Below are positions 28,953 through 37,554 of a stretch of DNA of 64,000 nucleotides, piece by piece (within the stretch, counting starts at the first letter, position 1; the number at the start of each line of letters is the position of its first letter). The translations under genes were made by a program, and so were the position numbers. Source of the stretch: CAYNRE01 sp964399535 (GTDB lineage Bacteria; Planctomycetota; Planctomycetia; Pirellulales; CAYNRE01); assembly GCA_964399535.1 (NCBI GenBank), contig CAYNRE010000076.1, forward strand, positions 1 through 64,000, given 5' to 3'. A model generated the notes under the pieces. It saw nothing but the letters and a program-made list of their open reading frames with translations, was not told the DNA's origin and searched no databases.

Positions 28953-31217
28953 TTATTGGCGCGGCACCTGGCGCCAGTCGGGACGCGGGGGTACGGCGGC
29001 CCCCAAGCTGCCGCGCCGCAGGGCGTAGTACTGCTCGATCGGCCGATCGTCCGACAGCGCCGCCACCGGGGCGCCCGCCAAAAGCGCCCCCGGGTTGGCC
29101 TCGCGGGCGAGAATGCGGGCAGCCAGGCTGTCGAGCGTTTCCCCCGGGCTCCAGGCCAACAAATCGGCCTGTGCGGCCGCGGGCATGCGAGCCGCCATGG
29201 CCCGGGGCGATATTTCCGGAAACGGCTGGTTGGATGCCAGGTAGTGCATGCCCGTGCCCTCGTACGCGCGAAATACTCGGACAAAAGCAAACGAGCGGCT
29301 CATCGCCGCCAGCACGGCTCGCCCCACGGCGGGCTCGCTCTCCGGCATCCAAAGCTGAAACACGCCGCTAGGCGACAGGCGAGCCCCCGCCTGCGCAAAA
29401 AACTCGCTCGATAGCACTTGAGTCGCCCCGGGCCACTCCAGCGGGCGAGGCGGATCGACAACGATCAGGTCGAACGGTTCCGGCCAGCAACGCAGAACGC
29501 GGCGCGGGTCGTCGTTCACCAGCCGCGGGGCCGAAGCCGACTGGTTCGTTTCCCACGCTTGCTGGTCGCGAACCACGGCGAGCAGCGCGGGAGACGCGTC
29601 GACCACCAGCAGGTCCATTCCCCAGCTTTTCAGGCTGCGAACCCCGGTCCCCAGGCCGGCTCCGATCACCAGGCCGCGCCGCGGTAGTTCTCGACAAAGA
29701 CAACCCGCCAGATGCACGCTTACCTTGTCGAGTTGATCGGGCCGCGCTCGGCCGACTCCGCCGATGGCTAGCCCCGAGGCGCTCTGGCCGGGTTCGCCAA
29801 ACACCACGGCGGTTACGCGGGCATCGCGGTACACCCGGCAACCCTGCGCGACGACAAACGCGTCGAAGCTTTGGGCTCCGGCGAACACCGCCACGAACAG
29901 ACCCAGCCCAAGCAGGCTGGCCGCGATCCACCGTGGGCGGAGCGTGGCTTCGAGCCACCAGGGAATACTTGCCGCCAGGGCCGCCCCCAGAATGACCGCC
30001 GCGCCGCTGGCGTAAGGAAGCACGCCCCAGCACAGTACCAGCGAGCCGGCGAGCAGTCCGCCGGTCCACCAGGCCAGGCGGCTGCAGGCCTCGGAAAGCA
30101 GACAACCCCGCGGACCTTCCAGGGCGTAAACCGTCAGCCAGCCGAGCCCGATTCCAGCCGGGCACCCGGCCAAACAAGCCGCCCAGGGGGGCGCCGACCG
30201 GCGGGGGTCGCCCACGACGACAATCAGCGCCAGGGCCATGGCGGTAAACAGGCAAGCGCTGCCGGGGCGCGGCAAAACGCCCCGCCCGGCCCCTTGGCGC
30301 GCGGCCCAGCCCATTCCCAGGGCGAAGGCGATTCCGGCACCGATCGTCAGCGCGGCGCGGAAATACACCGTGGGCAACAGGAGCAAGTCCAGCGCGCGCC
30401 AGGTAGCTAAGCTCCAGCAAGCGACCAAGATTCCTGCGCCCATCCAACCCGCCGGCCCCAGCAACCGGCCACCGCGCTCCCTCGGGCCTTCGCGCGGCGC
30501 GAAGCGATCCGCGTCTTTCGACTTGCGGCGCGATGAACGCGACCGCCGCGGCGCGCCCGTAAGACCGCCGAAACCGGCCAGCAGCATTGCGGCCAGATGC
30601 AGCCCAACCGCCGCCCAACCCAAACGAGTGAACCCCCCCAGCTCAATCAAGGCGAACTTCGCGGCGGCAAACCCCGTTAGCCCACCGACCAGCGCGGCCA
30701 GGGCGACCAGGCTCAGGCGGGGAACGCCGGCTTCTCGCTCCGCCGGCACGACCTCGGCCGCGGCCCGTAGCGTGGCCCCCGCCACGGCGCCCAGCAGCGC
30801 GGCCACGGCGCCGGCGCACAGAACTGCTCCCCAGGAGGTACACGGCAAGGGTCCCGAACCGGCCCAGGGCCAGGGTAGCCCGGCTGGCCACGGCAGGGGG
30901 AGCAAAAACGCGATGGCAAAGGCAAGGGCTCCGCCACCTAGCCGTGCGGCCAATCGGCGACGGGCGGACGAAGCATGGGCTTGGCCGCGACGACGCCGCG
31001 CGGACCACCATCGAGCACCCCACGCGCTTCCGGCGCCGATTCCGCCCAGCGTCGCCAGCTCCACTGCCAGGGTCTGACCGCAGGCGGCCTGGATTCGGTT
31101 CCAAGCCAGCAGAAACTCTCCGGCCCAGGCCGCGCCCGCGGCGCCGCAAACGAGCAGAAGTGGCAGTGCCGCGCTTTTGCCCGGTTCGACCGAAGTCAAC
31201 GGCGAGGGGTTCGACAT
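28953..31217 (-). CDS. Polytopic membrane protein with spermidine-synthase-like domain
   Basis: A 754-residue protein. Roughly the first 500 residues contain about a dozen hydrophobic segments with many Ala/Gly helices. The C-terminal about 250 residues form a spermidine-synthase/SAM-methyltransferase-like Rossmann domain: VIGAGLGTGVRSLKSWG (nucleotide loop), LLVVDASPALLAVV and FDLIVVDPPRPLEWPGATQV. Fused MFS/spermidine-synthase-like proteins of this type are widespread, but their reaction is mostly unknown. The ATG at 31217 was chosen; the open upstream frame lacks features. It lies 25 bases downstream of the cytochrome gene and is probably co-transcribed. It converges on the third selenoprotein gene. 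Confidence 0.82.
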   Translation of the reverse strand: MSNPSPLTSVEPGKSAALPLLLVCGAAGAAWAGEFLLAWNRIQAACGQTLAVELATLGGIGAGSAWGARWWSARRRRGQAHASSARRRLAARLGGGALAFAIAFLLPLPWPAGLPWPWAGSGPLPCTSWGAVLCAGAVAALLGAVAGATLRAAAEVVPAEREAGVPRLSLVALAALVGGLTGFAAAKFALIELGGFTRLGWAAVGLHLAAMLLAGFGGLTGAPRRSRSSRRKSKDADRFAPREGPRERGGRLLGPAGWMGAGILVACWSLATWRALDLLLLPTVYFRAALTIGAGIAFALGMGWAARQGAGRGVLPRPGSACLFTAMALALIVVVGDPRRSAPPWAACLAGCPAGIGLGWLTVYALEGPRGCLLSEACSRLAWWTGGLLAGSLVLCWGVLPYASGAAVILGAALAASIPWWLEATLRPRWIAASLLGLGLFVAVFAGAQSFDAFVVAQGCRVYRDARVTAVVFGEPGQSASGLAIGGVGRARPDQLDKVSVHLAGCLCRELPRRGLVIGAGLGTGVRSLKSWGMDLLVVDASPALLAVVRDQQAWETNQSASAPRLVNDDPRRVLRCWPEPFDLIVVDPPRPLEWPGATQVLSSEFFAQAGARLSPSGVFQLWMPESEPAVGRAVLAAMSRSFAFVRVFRAYEGTGMHYLASNQPFPEISPRAMAARMPAAAQADLLAWSPGETLDSLAARILAREANPGALLAGAPVAALSDDRPIEQYYALRRGSLGAAVPPRPDWRQVPRQ

Positions 31218-31242
31218 TCGGGTGCGCTCCGCCCGCCTGGCC

Positions 31243-32703
31243 TTAGAAACCTGCGTCGCCCGGGGAAGGCGATGCGGCCGGTTCGCCGGAAGATCGACGC
31301 TCTTCGGCCGCTGAATCTGTCTCGCCGGGCACGGTTTGCGCCTCGCTCTCCCACAACCGCAAGACTCGTTCCGCCAGCTCGCGATCGATTCGGATCTGAT
31401 GATCGCGCATTCGCAACGGGGCAAGGTTGTTCTGGTCCGGCGTGTTGAACGTGATGTCGCTGATCGACTCGACCTTCGAGAGATGACAGTCGATGCAGTT
31501 CGCTCGCCCCCGAGCGCCCGCCCTGGGGAGCAAGCCACACGATTCGACCTGATGGCAGCGCACGCAACGAGAAGAATACGCGGCCAGGTCGCCGCGCTGC
31601 CGGGCATGGGGGTCATGGCAAGAGGTGCAGGTCAGTTCCTCGCTGGCCTGAAAGCAACGCGACCGGCACAGCCGAGGCAACTGGTTGTTGCTATGCAGAT
31701 CCAGCCGGGCCTGTTCGATCTCCGAGCCAAGGTCGACATACTCGGCCAGCACGTCGCCGGGGCGAAAATCGAACGCGGGGCGCAACAGCCGGCCCACCGC
31801 GGAGTGGCACTGACCGCAAATTTCCAGTTGGCGCATCCGCGGCAGCCGCACCGGATTGACGATCGCCCTGCCGGTTTTGTCCTGAGGGTTGCCCTGGTGC
31901 CAGGCAGCGTGCTCGCTTCCCGGCCCGTGGCACCGCTCGCAGGAAACCCCCAGCAACGCCTGGCTGCGTGTATAGGTGTTCGTCGTTCCCGGTTCGTATT
32001 CCAGCCAGGTCGCGTGGCAATCCAGGCATCGCGGAATGATCGGCCGGTCGAACCAAACCTGGCCATCGACATAGTTGGGGCTGTTCACCCAGGCGTCTAA
32101 GCTCGAGAGATAGGTAACCGGCATCTGAAACAATTGGTTCTCGCGCCAGTAAAGGTACGATTGTCCCAGCTTGCCGGAACCAGTGACGATGTCGATTCGC
32201 TCGCTGCGCCGCCGGGGCGGTTGGCCCTCGACCGCCGTTTGGTACCAACCGTCGTCGCGGCGCGTCATCTCAAACCAGACGTCGGGGCGACGGGTGTTCA
32301 TCCGCTGACCGGGCCCCGTAAAATCGCCGAGCAAGCTCTCCTCCGAAGGCCACCGCGACGTTTGCGCGTGCGAGGTGTGGACGTACGAGGCGTAGTACGC
32401 GGCGTGGCAGCCTTGGCACGACTGGGCACCCAGGAAGCGGGCCTTTCGCAGCCAATCGCTTGGCGGCGCTGCCCGAGACGCGCCGCCCCCTGCCGCCGGC
32501 TCGGCCCACACGTTCCGAGGCCCCCACCCGGTCCGAGGCCGCCACAGGGTCCGGGCAGCTCGGTCGTCGCCGGTCCCCAAGCCCCAGGCCAGGAGCACCG
32601 CAACGGCTACGCACGCGCCCCCCACCCACCGGCCCGACCCGCCTCGCCCAGCGGAGCGGCCGGGTGCCAGGCCTTGGTCGATGTTGCGTCGCCCTGGTCC
32701 CAT
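31243..32703 (-). CDS. Seven-heme cytochrome c (c554-like)
   Basis: 486 residues with an N-terminal membrane anchor (WVGGACVAVAVLLAWGLG). Seven CxxCH heme sites are visible: CQGCH, CLDCH, CERCH, CGQCH, CTSCH, CVRCH and CIDCH. Spacing, and segments such as CERCHGPGSEH and CTSCHDPHA, match the cytochrome c554 / multiheme family, which moves electrons in the periplasm. Distal His ligands are available in HTSHAQTSRW and HSNNQLPRLC. The ATG at 32703 is chosen because the anchor follows it closely. It is probably co-transcribed with the spermidine-synthase-like gene and sits next to the putative selenoprotein array and the TPR giants. The redox partner is unknown. Confidence 0.9.
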   Translation of the reverse strand: MGPGRRNIDQGLAPGRSAGRGGSGRWVGGACVAVAVLLAWGLGTGDDRAARTLWRPRTGWGPRNVWAEPAAGGGASRAAPPSDWLRKARFLGAQSCQGCHAAYYASYVHTSHAQTSRWPSEESLLGDFTGPGQRMNTRRPDVWFEMTRRDDGWYQTAVEGQPPRRRSERIDIVTGSGKLGQSYLYWRENQLFQMPVTYLSSLDAWVNSPNYVDGQVWFDRPIIPRCLDCHATWLEYEPGTTNTYTRSQALLGVSCERCHGPGSEHAAWHQGNPQDKTGRAIVNPVRLPRMRQLEICGQCHSAVGRLLRPAFDFRPGDVLAEYVDLGSEIEQARLDLHSNNQLPRLCRSRCFQASEELTCTSCHDPHARQRGDLAAYSSRCVRCHQVESCGLLPRAGARGRANCIDCHLSKVESISDITFNTPDQNNLAPLRMRDHQIRIDRELAERVLRLWESEAQTVPGETDSAAEERRSSGEPAASPSPGDAGF

Positions 32704-33021
32704 GTCCGGCCTAGAAGGAAGAGAGTCGCTTGCCGCAACAGGTCGTGCGCACCGCCTGCACGTCACCCACCGGCAACCGACGAACTCGATTCTAGTCGGC
32801 CGGGCCGGGCTGCGCGAGCCATACCGGGCGGTTTCCGGCCCCCCCGGGGGTTGGCTGCCGTGGGCGATGCGGCCCGGCGGGGGGTCGAGCCACGATTGGC
32901 TCGGCACCGGGCCCGCGGTCGGTTTATAATCCATGGTAACGAACACAGCCGATCGAGTGAGCGGTGAATTCTTGGGGGATCGCCGCGCGATGGCTGATTA
33001 GGTGCGGGGCGCGTCCGTCGT
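32704..33021. other. Divergent intergenic region cytochrome / TPR protein
   Basis: About 318 bases that must carry promoters for both directions. It holds the TATAAT described separately for the TPR gene. No RNA gene is recognised. Confidence 0.4.
32901..32930 (+). promoter_or_regulatory. Candidate promoter for the first TPR gene
   Basis: A perfect TATAAT (32925-32930) preceded, 18 bases upstream, by TCGGCA (32901-32906; four of six consensus -35 bases). It lies about 90 bases before ATG 33022 in otherwise very GC-rich DNA. Confidence 0.45.
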
Positions 33022-36000
33022 ATGGTCTCGTCGAGATCTCGAGGACGCGACCGGCAGCGCCGGCGGTCGCGCCGTCGTTGGAACTACCGGCTGCTTGCCG
33101 CCACGGCGGTTTTCTGCGTCGTCGTCGGCGGGCTGGCGCACCTGCACGTCGAACGCCAGCGGCAGCGTCTGGCTCAAGAGCTACTGGCCGAGGCTCAGCT
33201 TGCCGAAACCCGGGCGGACTGGCGCGGCGCCTTGGAAGCCTGGGAAAAGTTCCTCGCACTTCGCCCCGGCGAACCGGCTGGCCTGACGGGCCGGGCCTTG
33301 GCCTTCGCCAACGTCGCGGAAACCCGACAGCAGAAGCTGCGAGCCCTGAAGCTGGCAGGCGAAGTGCTCGACCACTCGCCGCAACGCGTCAAGCTCCTGG
33401 CGGTGCGGGCCCGGCTCGCACTGGAAGTGGGCGATCTTCCCCTGGCGGTGGCCCAGGCCGAACGGGCACTGCGGATCGACCCCGACCAATCTCAAGTGCT
33501 GCGATCGTGGGTGGGGGCGCTCACTGGAATGGCGCTCTCGGGCGATTCCGTAAGCTGGAACACCGTGGCCGAAGCACTCGCGCAGGCCGTCGCCCGGCTG
33601 CCCGGCGACGAGGTCCTGGCACTGCAACTGGCCTGGCTCTATCGCGAGCGCCCGGAAACCGCCAAGGGCCCCGCCCCGGCGGCCGCCGATGCCGTGCTCG
33701 ATCGGCTGGTGCTCGCCGCGCCCCGATCGGCCGCGGCGTTTCTCGCCCGCTGGGAGTATCGCCGCGCATTCAGGCTGCCCGGCGGCGACGACGACCTGCG
33801 CCGGGCGGTGGAACTGGGGCCCGATCAGGTGGGGGTTCGCCTGGCGGCCGGGCAAGCGGCGCTCGAGCGACGCGACTGGAACGAAGCGGCGCTGCATTTC
33901 GATCGGCTCATCGCGCTGGAGCCCGACAACCGCCGAGGTTATCTCGGCCGAGCCGAGGCCGAGTCCGGGGCCGGCCAGGATGAAAAGTGCCGCGCCACCC
34001 TCCGAGCCGGACTCGAAGCGGCCGACCCTCGCGATGTACTGCTGAACCTGCGGCTGGCCGAACGCTTGCTATCGGTCGATCTCGACGCGGCAGGCGAACA
34101 CCTCGAACGGGCCTCGGCGAGCCTGTGGTTGGGTAACGAACCCGATCGCGAGGTTCGTCTCGCCCGCCGCGCCCGGGCGCTGGCCGTGGTTGAGGGGCGG
34201 TTCCACCTGGCCCGGCGGCAATGGGCCGCGGCCCTGGATTCGTTCGCCGCGGTTTTCGCCGAGCCGACGGCCGCGGGCGATCGCGGTCCCACGTCGGCCG
34301 AGCGCATCACGGCCTACTACGGTCAGGCGAGCTGCTTTGGGCAGCTCGGTCAAGAAGATCGAGCCGCGGCGGCCTACGATGCGGCGCGGCAAATTGAGCC
34401 GCAATCGGCCGCCCATTGCCTGGCCGCGGGGCGGGCCTGGCTGGCCGCCGGGCAACCCGGCCTGGCCCTGGCAGCCTGGAAGCAGGCCCAAAGCCTGACT
34501 CCGGCCGAATCGGAAGCGGCGCGGAGCCTGCGGCGGGCGGTGGCCCGCGCCGAAGTGGCCAGCCAGCGGCTGCAGCCCCCCGCGCGACGCAGTTGGGCAG
34601 CGGCCGATGCCGCTCTGAACGCCATGGCCGGCGATACCCAGAGCCGGATGGAATTGGCGCTGCTCACGGCCGAACGGCGCTCGCTCTCGGGCGAACAGGC
34701 TGCGGCCGTGGCCGTTCTGCGGCAGGCCCGCGAGCAATTCCCCGCTTCGCTGGAGGTTTGGCGCCGGCTGGTGTTGGCACTGGTCGAAGCCCAGCGGCCC
34801 GACGAGGCCGACCAGCTCCTCCGCGAGCCGGGCACGACCTCCTGGCCGCGAATCGAGGTACTGCGCACGACCGTGGAGCGGTACCTGGCCGAGCGCCAGT
34901 TCTCCGCGGCCCTGGTCCCTGTCCGCGCCGAGCTGGAGCAGGCCAACGATGCCGATCGGACCAAGCTGCTGCAGATTCTCTCCGAAATTCACCTGGCCGC
35001 CGGCGACCTTGCGGCCGCGCGACGATCGTTGATCGAACGGGCCCTTTTCGAGCCGGGCCAGCCGACCCTCACCACGCAATTGGCCGATCTGGCACTGCAA
35101 GGGGGCGATTGGCCCGATCTGCAAGTCTGGGAAGATCGCCTCCGCGAACTCGAAGGCAGGGACGGCGCCGGCTGGCGCTACTTTCAGGCCCGGCGGCTCC
35201 TGGCCCAGGTACAGCGGGCCGACGATCCCCGTTTGGCCCACGCCGCCGAGCTGGCCGACGAGTTGGCCGTCCGCCGCCCGCACTGGTCGCGCACCTGGCT
35301 GTTGCGGGGTTTGCTGAGCGAGGCGCAGGGCGGTACGCCCGAGGCATCGCTCGCCGCCTACCGCCAGGCACTCCAGGCCCCCGACGCCGATTTGCTGGCG
35401 CTCGAACGATTGGTGGCCCTGCTCGACGGGCAGTCGCGTCTGGCCGAAGCCGAACCTTATGTCGACCTCTGGGCCGACCGCTTGACGACCTCGCGCTGGC
35501 TAAGTGCCCGGGTCATCGAAAGTCTTCTCGCCCTGGGCCAAGGGGGCCGCGCCGTCCGCCTTGCCCGGCTCGCCGTGGACCAGCGTCCGGGCGATCCGCT
35601 GCGGCGGCTCTGGTTGGCACAAACCCTGGCCGCCATCGGCGACAACCGCGCCGCCGAGGCCCAGTTCATCACGGTGATCGAAGGCTCGCCCGGCGACGGG
35701 CGGGCATGGACCGGGCTTTTCCTTTGCCAGCTCGCGGCGGAGCGCCAGGCGGCAGCGCGGGAAACCTTGATTCGCCTGGCCGCCACTTCGGCGGTCGACC
35801 CCGCGGCCAAGTTTCGCATTCTCTGCGAAGGCTTCGCTCGGCTGGGCGATGCGCAGCTCGCCGACGAGGCCTATCGCGAGGCCCTACGCCTGGCGCCCGC
35901 CGATCCGGGGCTGCACGAGCGTGCCGCGGCATTCTTCCTGGGGCGCGACGACGCCTTCGCCGAGCAGTTGCTTCGCCGCCTGATCGAGCTGGCTCCTAAC

Positions 36001-37359
36001 CCCTTGTCGGCGCGCCAACAGCTAATTCGCACCCTGGCAAGCCGGGGCGATGAGCGGGCCTGGCAAGAAGCCTGGCGGCTGCTGCAAGCGGGCCGGCCCT
36101 CGTCGCGTCCGCCGCAGGCCGACGATCTTCGGCTCGAAGCCTGGGTGCTTTCGCGCCGCGGCACCACCGCCGAACGAAAACAGGCGGTCGAACGATTGTC
36201 GCAGCTCCGCTACGAGTTCCAGCAGGCCAGCGACGAGGATCTGCGCCTGCTGGGCCAGCTTTATCGCGAACTCGAACAACCGACTCACGCCCGCCGGCTG
36301 CTGACCCAACTGGCCGATCGGGAGGAAGCCTCGTCCGGCGACCTCGTCGCCGCCGCGGAAGTGCTTTTGGGGCTGGGAGCCGACGCGGAGGCGGGGCCGT
36401 ACATCCGGCGCCTGGCCGAACGCGAACCGACCGCCTGGACCACGCTGCTGCTGCGGGGGCGCTTGCTCCGGTTGCAAGGGCAAGTCGAGGCTATCCAAAG
36501 CACCTTCGAGCCCATCTGGCAATCGCAGCTTGATTCGGTCGACGATCCCGCCGGGCGGGGGCTGGTGCACTGGCAAGCCGGCCGGCTCTACGCGGCCCTC
36601 GAGCAAGACGACGCGGCCGAGCGCCACTTTCGCCAAGCCCTGAGCCTGGCTCCCCAGGGAAGCCACACCTGGACCGGCTGGCTCACCGCCCGCGGACGCT
36701 TCGGCGAAGCGGTCGACCACTGCTGTCAGCGATTGTCGGACCGCGGCACCCCCGAAGAAGCCATCGCCCTTTGCGACACGCTAACCGTGGCCGGCGCCAG
36801 CGCAGAGTTGATCCACCGGGCCCGCCCGCTCTTGGAGGTCGCCGGTGAGCGGTTCGCCGACCACACCGGTTTTCTCCTGGCTCGCGGAAACCTGGCCTTC
36901 ACGGCGGGCGAGTCTCAAACGGCGATCGACTATTTTCGCCGGGTGCTCGAGCGAGAACCGGACCACGTGGCCGCTCTCAACAATCTGGCGATGCTGCTCT
37001 CGGAAGACCCTCCATCGTTGAGCGAAGCCGAACAGCGGCTGACCGCCGCCTTGAAGTTGGCCGGCCCGCGGCCCTGGCTGCAAGAAACCCTGGCGGTCAT
37101 TCGGCTCCGCCAGGGCAACCTGGCCGAAGCCCGAGACCTGTTGACCGCGCTGGCGCTGGAACCCCGCCCCTCGCCGACAAGCTGGTTCCACCTGGCGGTC
37201 TTACAGCAACAGGCCGGCCAGCCGGACGAAGCGCGGCGGGCTCTGGCCGAAGCCGAGCGAGCCCAGCTCGACGCGCGACATCTCTCCTCGTCCGAGCGGC
37301 TGCAACTGGCCGAGCTCACCAAGGTATTGCACGACGACCCCGGCGAGGAAGCCCCCTAA
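33022..37359 (+). CDS. Giant membrane-anchored TPR protein (1,445 aa)
   Basis: A short arginine-rich cytoplasmic tail is followed by one membrane helix (LLAATAVFCVVVGGLAHLHV). About 1,400 residues of almost uninterrupted tetratricopeptide-type helical pairs follow (for example WRGALEAWEKFLALRPGEP near the start and AIDYFRRVLEREPDHVAAL near the end). This predicts a long periplasmic superhelix for protein-protein contacts. No catalytic domain is seen. It has the same plan, size and orientation of domains as the protein at 37555-41865, and both end in similar LSEAEQRLTAALKLAGP / LADRARATLAEATRLAGP segments, so they are paralogues. The partner is unknown; assembly or secretion scaffolding is likely. 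Confidence 0.88.
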   Translation: MVSSRSRGRDRQRRRSRRRWNYRLLAATAVFCVVVGGLAHLHVERQRQRLAQELLAEAQLAETRADWRGALEAWEKFLALRPGEPAGLTGRALAFANVAETRQQKLRALKLAGEVLDHSPQRVKLLAVRARLALEVGDLPLAVAQAERALRIDPDQSQVLRSWVGALTGMALSGDSVSWNTVAEALAQAVARLPGDEVLALQLAWLYRERPETAKGPAPAAADAVLDRLVLAAPRSAAAFLARWEYRRAFRLPGGDDDLRRAVELGPDQVGVRLAAGQAALERRDWNEAALHFDRLIALEPDNRRGYLGRAEAESGAGQDEKCRATLRAGLEAADPRDVLLNLRLAERLLSVDLDAAGEHLERASASLWLGNEPDREVRLARRARALAVVEGRFHLARRQWAAALDSFAAVFAEPTAAGDRGPTSAERITAYYGQASCFGQLGQEDRAAAAYDAARQIEPQSAAHCLAAGRAWLAAGQPGLALAAWKQAQSLTPAESEAARSLRRAVARAEVASQRLQPPARRSWAAADAALNAMAGDTQSRMELALLTAERRSLSGEQAAAVAVLRQAREQFPASLEVWRRLVLALVEAQRPDEADQLLREPGTTSWPRIEVLRTTVERYLAERQFSAALVPVRAELEQANDADRTKLLQILSEIHLAAGDLAAARRSLIERALFEPGQPTLTTQLADLALQGGDWPDLQVWEDRLRELEGRDGAGWRYFQARRLLAQVQRADDPRLAHAAELADELAVRRPHWSRTWLLRGLLSEAQGGTPEASLAAYRQALQAPDADLLALERLVALLDGQSRLAEAEPYVDLWADRLTTSRWLSARVIESLLALGQGGRAVRLARLAVDQRPGDPLRRLWLAQTLAAIGDNRAAEAQFITVIEGSPGDGRAWTGLFLCQLAAERQAAARETLIRLAATSAVDPAAKFRILCEGFARLGDAQLADEAYREALRLAPADPGLHERAAAFFLGRDDAFAEQLLRRLIELAPNPLSARQQLIRTLASRGDERAWQEAWRLLQAGRPSSRPPQADDLRLEAWVLSRRGTTAERKQAVERLSQLRYEFQQASDEDLRLLGQLYRELEQPTHARRLLTQLADREEASSGDLVAAAEVLLGLGADAEAGPYIRRLAEREPTAWTTLLLRGRLLRLQGQVEAIQSTFEPIWQSQLDSVDDPAGRGLVHWQAGRLYAALEQDDAAERHFRQALSLAPQGSHTWTGWLTARGRFGEAVDHCCQRLSDRGTPEEAIALCDTLTVAGASAELIHRARPLLEVAGERFADHTGFLLARGNLAFTAGESQTAIDYFRRVLEREPDHVAALNNLAMLLSEDPPSLSEAEQRLTAALKLAGPRPWLQETLAVIRLRQGNLAEARDLLTALALEPRPSPTSWFHLAVLQQQAGQPDEARRALAEAERAQLDARHLSSSERLQLAELTKVLHDDPGEEAP

Positions 37360-37394
37360 GTGGCCGCCGAGCTAATTGAAAAGCGCCCTCCGCG

Positions 37395-37510
37395 CGAGCA
37401 GCCTGTTGAAGAATTCCCCGGGCTGCGTCCTCGCAGGGATGCGAGGCCCGAATCACGAGGTAAGTCGTTATTCTGCGAGCCGCGACGAGCTTGGCTCCGG
37501 ACTTGGCGAG
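37395..37510. other. Stem-loop and possible IS-end remnant between convergent genes
   Basis: The 195-base gap between two convergent genes contains a perfect 7-bp stem (CCTCGCA, 37429-37435; TGCGAGG, 37440-37446) with loop GGGA. No T-run follows. The stretch AGCAGCCTGTTGAAGAATTC just before it resembles sequences I associate with insertion-sequence ends, but no second terminus or transposase is present. It could equally be a transcription terminator. Confidence 0.3.
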
Positions 37511-37554
37511 GTTAACAAATGTCACGAGGGCTTTTGTTCGACCGCTTGCGAAGC

